From: Pontiella sp.
GTDB taxonomy: Bacteria > Verrucomicrobiota > Kiritimatiellia > Kiritimatiellales > Pontiellaceae
DNA length: 8,195 nucleotides
Assembly (NCBI GenBank): GCA_029935255.1
Contig: JAOZKS010000104.1
Span: forward strand, 1-8,195
Direction: 5' to 3'
The translations under genes and the position numbers were made by a program. Shown in pieces: positions 1 to 5,012 of this stretch. The number at the start of each line of letters is the position of its first letter. Within the stretch, counting starts at the first letter, position 1. A model generated the notes under the pieces. The model did not search any database, had not been told where the DNA came from, and saw only the letters and a list, made by a program, of their open reading frames with translations.

Positions 1-521
1 ATAGCGGAGCCGCCACCACGGCCGGTAATAACGACCGTCTGTTCTTTCGGTCGATTTCGGATGGCATCGAGAACCCTCGCTTCATCCAAATATTTGTATC
101 CGAGCATATACGTGAGTTCATCAAGCACCACGAGGTGCAGGCTTTCATCTCTGAGCAGCTTCTCGGCGAAAGTCCATGTTTTTTCGGCGGCGGCAATATC
201 CCCGGAACGATCCTGTGTGTCCCAGGTAAAACCGGTACCCATTTGATAAAAAGGAAGCTCCGGATAGGTGTTGCGAATGAAGAGTTCTTCCCCGCTCTGC
301 TGTACGCCCTTGATAAACTGCACAAGACCCACTTTATGACCATAACCCAGGCAACGCATGATCATTCCGAAGGCCGAGGTCGTCTTGCCTTTCCCATTGC
401 CTGTAATAACGATCACAACCCCGCGTTCCTCGGTTGCTTCAGCGATTTTGGTATCAACCTGTTCCTTTTGCTGCGCCATCTCGAACTTGTGTTTGAGTTG
501 CGCCCTTCTTTCATCGTCCAT
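1..521 (-). CDS. cobO: Corrinoid (cob(I)alamin) adenosyltransferase, CobO/BtuR type, 3' end cut by window edge
   Basis: Transfers the 5'-deoxyadenosyl group of ATP to the cobalt of reduced corrinoids, in cytoplasmic adenosylcobalamin synthesis or salvage. The 173 visible residues begin at an ATG preceded by a strong GGAGG five bases upstream. A charged N-terminal helix (about 1-33) leads into the P-loop GNGKGKTT at residues 41-48, which is the CobO/CobA variant of Walker A. The signature then continues with FTWDTQ near 98-103, the Walker-B-like strand VVLDELTYML at 131-140 and VITGRG at 164-169. All are characteristic of the BtuR/CobO/CobP family and differ from the PduO and EutT types. The family is usually about 175-200 residues, so roughly 10-30 C-terminal residues lie outside the window. 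No other cobalamin gene is visible, so salvage versus de novo synthesis cannot be judged. Family call very secure; the symbol could equally be btuR or cobA. Confidence 0.95.
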   Translation of the reverse strand, partial: MDDERRAQLKHKFEMAQQKEQVDTKIAEATEERGVVIVITGNGKGKTTSAFGMIMRCLGYGHKVGLVQFIKGVQQSGEELFIRNTYPELPFYQMGTGFTWDTQDRSGDIAAAEKTWTFAEKLLRDESLHLVVLDELTYMLGYKYLDEARVLDAIRNRPKEQTVVITGRGGGSA

Positions 522-554
522 GAAAACCTCCGGTTGAATATTGCCCCGACGATG

Positions 555-583
555 ACATAACCCGAGTTGCCCGAACAACTCAA
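555..583 (-). promoter_or_regulatory. Possible cobO promoter with overlapping hairpin/operator-like repeat
   Basis: On the minus strand TTGAGT (583-578) resembles a -35 box. Seventeen bases further is a poor -10 (TTATGT, 560-555), about 34 bases before the cobO ATG. The perfect 6-bp inverted repeat GAGTTG/CAACTC (564-569 and 576-581, 6-nt loop) sits across the -35 and spacer, where an operator could act. No T-tract follows it, so it is not a standard terminator. The -10 match is weak, so this is only a candidate. Confidence 0.25.
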
Positions 584-641
584 TCCGCGATGATCCGTTG
601 CATGAAAATCCTTGAATCAAATACCCGGATGATCATTTTCA

Positions 642-652
642 CCCCCCCCCCC
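642..652. repeat. Poly-C/poly-G homopolymer, 11 bp
   Basis: Eleven consecutive C on the plus strand (G on the strand of cobO and the hydrolase), in the spacer about 120 bp before the cobO ATG and about 55 bp after the hydrolase stop. Runs this long are slippage-prone and uncommon in mid-GC DNA. Confidence 0.95.
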
Positions 653-707
653 GTTCATTCCTCGCGCCGAACTCCAGAAAGCAATTCATCCGACCAAAGA
701 ATAGAGC

Positions 708-2732
708 CTACTCAAGAATTAGCAGGGGCGGTTTTTTCGATTCAATACTGAATAACTCGGCTTCGTCATCCGAGCCGGAAGACTTGAGCACAATGCTATA
801 TTTCCCGACTTTTCTGACGTATTTAGATAAATCAAATTCGATGGAAGAGTCCGGCCCCTTCGTCGATGAAGAAATGAATGCGCCATCGGGATCGTGATTT
901 TCCCATGTAATCTCGTTACTCTGCAACTTCGTCTTCGCCGCATAAGCCTTAATGGATCCTTTGATCTTATGGGGAAATACCCGCAAGCGAATCGATGATA
1001 TTTTTATCTGCGGCTTTTCCCGGATGTTAAATTTAATTATTCCATGGCATGGACCCCCCCGATTTCCATCCAAAACAATAAACGGCTCCACACTATAATT
1101 ACTCGTCGGATCCGCCTTGCTGACATACGTGTCCTGACTCATCGATTTTATGATTTTCCGGGGTGGAGCAGGATCAGGAACAGGATCGTTTATCCCGGAA
1201 ATGTTGGTAATCGAGTATGGCGGGATTTCCAACGTGGGAGTAAGTTTTCCCAACTTTCGATCTTCAAACATACTCTCCCTCGGGAATAGCCGAAAGGGGT
1301 CTTCGGAGTGAAACTGGCTGACGGTCGCCTCTCGCCCGCCGATGGCGGTCGTGTCAACCCCATACGAATGAGCCGAAAAATTTAAGATGATCGCGCGGGT
1401 AGGTTTTTTATTTTGCCCGAAACGCCAACCGAGAAGGCTGTCGAAGGGTCGGACAATTCCAGTTTCGACCATGGGTGCTGGATCAAAAACAAGGGGCTGC
1501 ACAACGGTTGCACCATTCATGGCGCGGGCATACATGAGGTTGACCTTTCCGCGAGAGGTCATCGCGCCGGCCTCGGTACTGAGATCGCCAGGCATTCGCG
1601 GCAGGTCTTTGATGATTAGATCCTTGCTCCCTTTATGGACCCAGCCGCCCACAAAATTTGCATGGCAGAATCGTTCGACCCGGCCATCGTTAATGTAGGT
1701 TGCAATGGAATTGGCAACCCCCATCGCATTCGCCCAGGTAAACCGCATTACGCCGATGAGTTCGTTGACACCAAACTCGGTGATCCAAATCGTCGAATCA
1801 TGCGCCAGGTTATTATCGGTTGTCAGCTCCGTCCAATAGTCCGGACCCCGGCCGATATATGCATCGACCACATTTGGGCGATGAAAGGCTTCCCATTGGG
1901 ATTGAAATTCTTCAGGCGTAACTCTTTTATCTTTCGAGCGATCCGCTTGTTGGTCTTTGCTGATTTTTGCGCGGGAATAGTGATGGATGATGTGTACATC
2001 ATACTCGTCGCAGGCTGCGGCAATCTGGTCGCTCCAATTTCCAGAGACCTCATCCTCGATATCCACGCCGCCTTTAGGATTTTTCCGCGCCTCTTTGAGT
2101 TTTGTCAACTGGCTCTTCGAGAGGCCGACTTGTTTCATCGTGTCGGCGAAAGCATAGCGAGCATGGGGAAATGTTTTTCGAAGCTCCCGAATCCAAAGCA
2201 GGGCATCCGCACCATAATCAAACCCTTTGGGATACTTTTCCCGGTGACATCCATCATCGCCCTTCAGATAGAACTCGTTTCCGAGTTCAATCAAATCGAT
2301 GGGCACTCCGGCTTTTTGTGCCGCAAGCAACCCTTGGAGGTTATGATCAATATCCTTATTAAGCATATTCACCATCCACATCACCTCGACATCGGCTTTC
2401 TTGTGCAGAACGGCCATATCCTGCGGAGGAAACCGAAATCTCCCCTCCCCCTTGGTTCCTTTGATCCAGTCCCAGTCATTACCGGCCGTTCCTCCGGGAT
2501 AGCGGAAGCTGCGCAATCCTAACCGGGTGAGGTTTTCGATATTGTTCTTCTTCTGGTCAAAAGGTGCGTCTTCAAGAAATTTTGTGTTCGCACCCATCGC
2601 ATACGGATGCCATGACCGCGATGCCCCCAGGGAGATGCCAATGATACCCTCTTCATCACCCAAAGCGTGCACGGCAAATAGAAATACGACCGCTAAGGTT
2701 TTGTGCATTAAAAATAGAACTCGCATATTCAT
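708..2732 (-). CDS. Secreted clan GH-A-like glycoside hydrolase with C-terminal DNRLRE/CBM96-like module
   Basis: Predicted extracytoplasmic polysaccharide hydrolase of 674 residues. The ATG at 2732 is preferred because AAGGGA lies about 10 bases upstream and it gives a clean signal peptide: basic n-region, hydrophobic TLAVVFLFAV, then HALG before DEE as a signal peptidase I site. A GTG at 2768 would add 12 residues but has no ribosome site. The barrel (about 27-460) shows RYPGG at 77-81, ELGNEFYL with likely acid/base Glu153, a HHY at 250-252 and WITEFG with likely nucleophile Glu319. This order is typical of clan GH-A (GH39, GH51, GH79 and relatives). A Pro-rich linker (about 517-525) leads to a module (about 531-674) beginning SQDTYVSKADPTSNYS, with ITWEN and FDLSKYV, typical of DNRLRE/CBM96-like beta-sandwich domains. 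Substrate and family are not identifiable by eye. No transporter, regulator or sulfatase lies beside it. Third codon positions look less G/C-biased than in larE. Confidence 0.85.
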   Translation of the reverse strand: MNMRVLFLMHKTLAVVFLFAVHALGDEEGIIGISLGASRSWHPYAMGANTKFLEDAPFDQKKNNIENLTRLGLRSFRYPGGTAGNDWDWIKGTKGEGRFRFPPQDMAVLHKKADVEVMWMVNMLNKDIDHNLQGLLAAQKAGVPIDLIELGNEFYLKGDDGCHREKYPKGFDYGADALLWIRELRKTFPHARYAFADTMKQVGLSKSQLTKLKEARKNPKGGVDIEDEVSGNWSDQIAAACDEYDVHIIHHYSRAKISKDQQADRSKDKRVTPEEFQSQWEAFHRPNVVDAYIGRGPDYWTELTTDNNLAHDSTIWITEFGVNELIGVMRFTWANAMGVANSIATYINDGRVERFCHANFVGGWVHKGSKDLIIKDLPRMPGDLSTEAGAMTSRGKVNLMYARAMNGATVVQPLVFDPAPMVETGIVRPFDSLLGWRFGQNKKPTRAIILNFSAHSYGVDTTAIGGREATVSQFHSEDPFRLFPRESMFEDRKLGKLTPTLEIPPYSITNISGINDPVPDPAPPRKIIKSMSQDTYVSKADPTSNYSVEPFIVLDGNRGGPCHGIIKFNIREKPQIKISSIRLRVFPHKIKGSIKAYAAKTKLQSNEITWENHDPDGAFISSSTKGPDSSIEFDLSKYVRKVGKYSIVLKSSGSDDEAELFSIESKKPPLLILE
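1054..1060. repeat. Short poly-C/poly-G run, 7 bp, inside the hydrolase C-terminal module
   Basis: Seven C on the plus strand, read as CGG GGG GGT (Arg-Gly-Gly) on the coding strand in the DNRLRE/CBM96-like module. It is short but a third G run on the minus strand of this window. A frameshift here would cost the last two thirds or so of the module. Confidence 0.9.
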
Positions 2733-2818
2733 TTTAGAATGATCCCTTCCAGCCTTCCAGATATCCACCGGTAACGACTTATGTGTTAACTAGATCCCAA
2801 AACAGAACAGCTTCATTG

Positions 2819-2837
2819 TTGAAAAGAACTTTTTCAA
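2819..2837. promoter_or_regulatory. 19-bp palindrome TTGAAAA-N5-TTTTCAA, candidate operator
   Basis: Perfect 7-bp half-sites (2819-2825 and 2831-2837) separated by GAACT. It lies 87 bp upstream of the hydrolase ATG and 130 bp upstream of the larE ATG. The geometry fits a dimeric repressor or activator site. The half-site TTGAAA also resembles a -35 box on either strand, but no good -10 is found at the right distance for the hydrolase. No regulator gene is next to it. Confidence 0.35.
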
Positions 2838-2932
2838 GTCTATTTCTTAAGTGCCTTGCATTCCACCCCCTGAAAATGGAAAAGATAACACGATTCCAAC
2901 TTGAAATTAACGAACCGGGTGGGTGTTCCTAT

Positions 2933-2960
2933 TTGATCAGATCAGCGAATCCGCTACTAT
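2933..2960 (+). promoter_or_regulatory. larE promoter, sigma70-like, predicted leaderless start
   Basis: TTGATC (2933-2938) and TACTAT (2955-2960) are separated by 16 bp. The -10 ends 6 nt before the larE ATG, so the usual start distance of about 7 nt places the transcript start at or next to the A of ATG. No Shine-Dalgarno sequence lies between them, which agrees with a leaderless mRNA. Confidence 0.5.
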
Positions 2961-2966
2961 TCACGC

Positions 2967-3758
2967 ATGAAATCCATTGAAGAAAAAGAGCAGGTACTAC
3001 TCGAAGAGCTCAAGGCCTACGGCTCGCTGGCGGTCGCCTATTCCGGAGGGGTCGACTCCTCCTACCTCGCCGATTGCGCCCATGAAGTGCTCGGCCAAAA
3101 TGCCCGGATGATTATTGCCGACTCCCCCTCCATCCCGCGTGCAGAACTCCAGGATGCCATTGATCTGGCCAAAGAACGTGGCTGGAACCTGCGCATCATC
3201 CAAACCAACGAGCACAAAAACGATGCCTATTTAGAGAACCGAGGCGACCGCTGCTTCCACTGCAAAAACGAACTCTTCGCCAAGATGGAAACCATCATGT
3301 CCGAGTTCGGAGAAATCGTTCTCGCCCACGGAGCGATTGAAGATGACAAAGGCGATGTCCGCCCCGGCACTCAGGCCGCCGCCAATCATTGTGTCGTCGC
3401 CCCTCTGCAAAATGCCGGGCTTTACAAGAAGGAGATCCGCATCCTTTCCGAACGCCGCGGACTGCCCACCGCAACAAAAGCCTCCTTCGCCTGCCTCGGC
3501 TCCCGCTTCCCCACCGGAACCCGCATCGACCTCGAAGCCATGACACAGGTGGAAAAAGCGGAAGCCATTCTGCGCGCACGCGGCTATGCCCAATACCGAA
3601 TCCGCCACCACGGCGACCTCTGCCGCATCGAAGTGGAACCCGCCGATTTTGAAAAGATCATGAGTGAACGAACCGAGCTCGTCGCCACCATCAAGAAAGC
3701 CGGGTACAAATTCGTGACCCTCGACCTCAACGGCTATTCGATGGGCTCAAGCGCATAG
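2967..3758 (+). CDS. larE: ATP-dependent sacrificial sulfur transferase LarE (PP-loop family)
   Basis: In the nickel-pincer nucleotide (NPN) cofactor pathway of lactate racemase-type enzymes, LarE adenylylates pyridinium-3,5-biscarboxylic acid mononucleotide and inserts sulfur. The protein has 263 residues, close to the family norm. The pyrophosphatase loop SGGVDSS is at 26-32, DSPSIPRAE at 52-60 and the family motif DRCFHCKNEL at 94-103 (Cys96, Cys99). KASFACLGSRFPTGTRI at 171-187 places Cys176 where the sacrificial cysteine of Lactobacillus plantarum LarE lies. There is only one cysteine in that loop, so I infer the cysteine-sacrificing type rather than the three-cysteine [4Fe-4S] type. The ATG at 2967 has no Shine-Dalgarno sequence but sits at the expected start of transcription of a good promoter. 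larA, larB and larC are not in the window. Third positions are strongly C/G. It is the only plus-strand gene here and converges on the Cys-rich gene. Confidence 0.93.
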   Translation: MKSIEEKEQVLLEELKAYGSLAVAYSGGVDSSYLADCAHEVLGQNARMIIADSPSIPRAELQDAIDLAKERGWNLRIIQTNEHKNDAYLENRGDRCFHCKNELFAKMETIMSEFGEIVLAHGAIEDDKGDVRPGTQAAANHCVVAPLQNAGLYKKEIRILSERRGLPTATKASFACLGSRFPTGTRIDLEAMTQVEKAEAILRARGYAQYRIRHHGDLCRIEVEPADFEKIMSERTELVATIKKAGYKFVTLDLNGYSMGSSA

Positions 3759-3768
3759 ACTTCATACG

Positions 3769-3804
3769 ATAGCGGACTTCGTTCCGGAGGGTTCAGTCTG
3801 CTAT
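3769..3804. terminator. Hairpin between convergent gene ends, possible bidirectional terminator
   Basis: ATAGCGGACT (3769-3778) pairs with AGTCTGCTAT (3795-3804), ten pairs including one G-T wobble, with a 16-nt loop. It starts 11 nt after the larE stop and its right arm overlaps the last codons of the facing Cys-rich gene. The following T-tract is short (TTT on the plus strand, none on the minus strand), so its efficiency as an intrinsic terminator is doubtful, but it is the only hairpin I see between these two convergent genes. Confidence 0.4.
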
Positions 3805-4347
3805 TTCCGGATCGGCAGAAACCTCAACTTCCGGTTCCGTATTGCGCGGTTTTCCGCCGAGGAGGACAACGACTTCTTCCTGAACGTGTTCGAGCTGATC
3901 GAGCTTGAGTTCGGGATCAATCACCACAAAACTTTCGCCGGTTTTCTTGTGCTCGTAGATACGTAGCTTGCGTCCGTCTTCTGCTTTTTGAGTGTCGCGC
4001 TCAACAAATATTTTTTTACGTTCGAGCATGACCATTAAGATAAAGATGGCATTCAGATCCTCTTCATTTTCCTTGGCCATGAGTTTCCGAAGAAGCGACT
4101 CGGCATTTTCTTTCTGCACCACCTCTTCGGCGGGGGGCGGCGGCACCATGAAAACGGTTTTCCACGAACTCAACGCAGAGGCTTCTTTCTTCCGGCAGTT
4201 CTTGCAGAAATCCTGCCGCTGATATTCGCCGTCCTCGAAGAAGAGGCAGGAATAGAGCTCTTGCTTGTGCTGAAACTCCTCTTCACAGCCATCACATGCC
4301 TTGGCACACTTTTTCACATGCCAGTTTTCAATGTTTTCGCGTCCCAT
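3793..4347 (-). CDS. Conserved hypothetical protein with N-terminal Cys-rich (putative zinc-binding) region
   Basis: Function unknown. This soluble protein of 184 residues has a start supported by AAGGAG eight bases before the ATG. Residues 9-51 contain Trp9, Cys14, Cys18, Cys21, Cys34, Cys48 and Cys51. The CxxC pairs at 18-21 and 48-51 would suit a zinc-ribbon or treble-clef-like fold. A PPPP spacer at about 68-71 leads to a helical, charged segment (about 75-115: NAESLLRKLMAKENEED, then AIFILMVMLERKK) and a strand region with YEHKKTGESFVVIDPELKL, then an acidic tail. I recall similar Cys-rich proteins with a downstream LL-L-ER-YEH-G-F-V-DP-L pattern in Planctomycetes and relatives, but cannot name a family. 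No catalytic motif, signal peptide or membrane segment is visible. It lies 73 bp after pgsA on the same strand, so it may be the last gene of the ftsK-rodZ-pgsA unit. Confidence 0.85.
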   Translation of the reverse strand: MGRENIENWHVKKCAKACDGCEEEFQHKQELYSCLFFEDGEYQRQDFCKNCRKKEASALSSWKTVFMVPPPPAEEVVQKENAESLLRKLMAKENEEDLNAIFILMVMLERKKIFVERDTQKAEDGRKLRIYEHKKTGESFVVIDPELKLDQLEHVQEEVVVLLGGKPRNTEPEVEVSADPEIAD

Positions 4348-4392
4348 ATTAAAAACTCCTTCGGGGTGGCGTATGGAAGTGATGGGGGAAAT

Positions 4393-4428
4393 CCTTAATC
4401 ACCCTTACCCCTTTACTCCCTTACTCAA
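4393..4428 (-). repeat. Degenerate purine-rich repeat after pgsA
   Basis: On the minus strand the end of pgsA and the start of the spacer read as four imperfect units in a row: TTGAGTAA, GGGAGTAA, AGGGGTAA and GGGTGATTAA. The first contains the pgsA stop codon. The units vary in length and sequence, so this may be simple-sequence drift. It is not a terminator, as no stem is formed. Confidence 0.4.
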
Positions 4429-4987
4429 CACCTTCCTTTTCCCAAATAATGTGGCGTTGCTGCCAGAAGTAGACCATGCCGGTCCATGCGGTGAGCAGCG
4501 CGGTGCCAAGACCAATCCACCAGGCGAATGAACTTCCGGGGGATGGAAGCCATTCCTTCGGCCAAATCAAACCGGCGAACAGCAGACAGATCGCCAACAT
4601 TTGCACGGTGGTCTTAACCTTGCCCCACATGCCGGCGGGCATCACGATGCCTTTTTCAATCATGAGCAGGCGCATGCCCGTCACCATAAATTCACGGGCG
4701 ATGATCAATACGACCATCCAGGCCCGCAGCATATCGAGTTCGATGAAGCCAATGAAGGCCGCGCAAACCAGCACCTTGTCGGCCAGTGGATCCATCAGTT
4801 TCCCGAATGAAGTACAGCCAAAAAAGTTGCGGGCCAAATACCCATCGAGTGCGTCGGTGACACTCGCGACGATGAAAATTCCCAGTGCGGCGATACGTGC
4901 ATACGGAAAGTCGATACTCATGCAGACCATCATTACGGCGGTCATCCAAAATCGGCTTATCGTCAGGTGGTTCGGCAAGTCTTTCAT
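4421..4987 (-). CDS. pgsA: CDP-diacylglycerol--glycerol-3-phosphate 3-phosphatidyltransferase
   Basis: Integral membrane enzyme making phosphatidylglycerophosphate from CDP-diacylglycerol and glycerol 3-phosphate, the committed step to phosphatidylglycerol and cardiolipin. The 188 residues match the usual PgsA length. The start at 4987 is chosen for AGGAG four bases upstream and the typical N-terminus MKDLPNHLTISRF. The CDP-alcohol phosphotransferase signature DxxDGxxAR(x8)GxxxDxxxD is complete: Asp45, Asp48, Gly49, Ala52, Arg53, Gly62, Asp66 and Asp70. Hydrophobic segments lie near 14-24, 31-46, 70-102, 126-140 and 150-172. The reading frame stays open upstream to about 5158 inside rodZ, but that part is a shadow of rodZ. 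The gene follows the rodZ-like gene by 25 nt and is probably cotranscribed with it. A different CDP-alcohol phosphotransferase (for example phosphatidylserine synthase) is less likely given the N-terminal NxxTxxR-type motif and AREFxVTGMR at about 99-108. Confidence 0.94.
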   Translation of the reverse strand: MKDLPNHLTISRFWMTAVMMVCMSIDFPYARIAALGIFIVASVTDALDGYLARNFFGCTSFGKLMDPLADKVLVCAAFIGFIELDMLRAWMVVLIIAREFMVTGMRLLMIEKGIVMPAGMWGKVKTTVQMLAICLLFAGLIWPKEWLPSPGSSFAWWIGLGTALLTAWTGMVYFWQQRHIIWEKEGVE

Positions 4988-5012
4988 AGGACTCCTGTTC
5001 AATCCGTGGAAA

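Larger units (their letters stand above)
522..707. other. Spacer between the hydrolase gene and cobO
   Basis: This 186-nt region has no credible ORF. It contains an 11-C run (642-652, G on the coding strand), a 7-bp inverted repeat TGAAAAT/ATTTTCA (603-609 and 635-641) enclosing a small palindrome TTGAATCAA (612-620), and a short hairpin (564-581) within a possible cobO promoter. No obvious intrinsic terminator with a T-tract follows the hydrolase stop, and I could not recognise a cobalamin riboswitch. Confidence 0.7.
2733..2966. promoter_or_regulatory. Divergent intergenic region between the hydrolase gene and larE
   Basis: This 234-nt stretch separates two divergently transcribed genes and must carry both promoters if each is transcribed on its own. 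It holds a 19-bp palindrome (2819-2837) and a recognisable larE promoter (2933-2960). I could not identify a convincing promoter for the hydrolase. A 65-codon plus-strand ORF crosses it but has no ribosome site and no recognisable composition, so I do not call it. Confidence 0.6.

Noticed and set aside
522..707. Cobalamin riboswitch upstream of cobO
   Set aside because: The spacer is short, and I could not find the B12-box-like core or the expected stem arrangement.
1635..2522. 295-codon plus-strand open frame opposite the hydrolase gene
   Set aside because: It lies entirely antisense to a gene with clear catalytic motifs and a signal peptide, has no ribosome site, and its protein resembles no family.
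2733..2768. GTG start of the hydrolase at 2768
   Set aside because: There is no ribosome site before it, and the added charged residues would spoil the signal peptide that begins cleanly from the ATG at 2732.
2783..2980. 65-codon plus-strand frame in the divergent spacer
   Set aside because: It has no ribosome site, covers the palindrome and the larE promoter, overlaps the larE start in another frame, and shows no recognisable motif.
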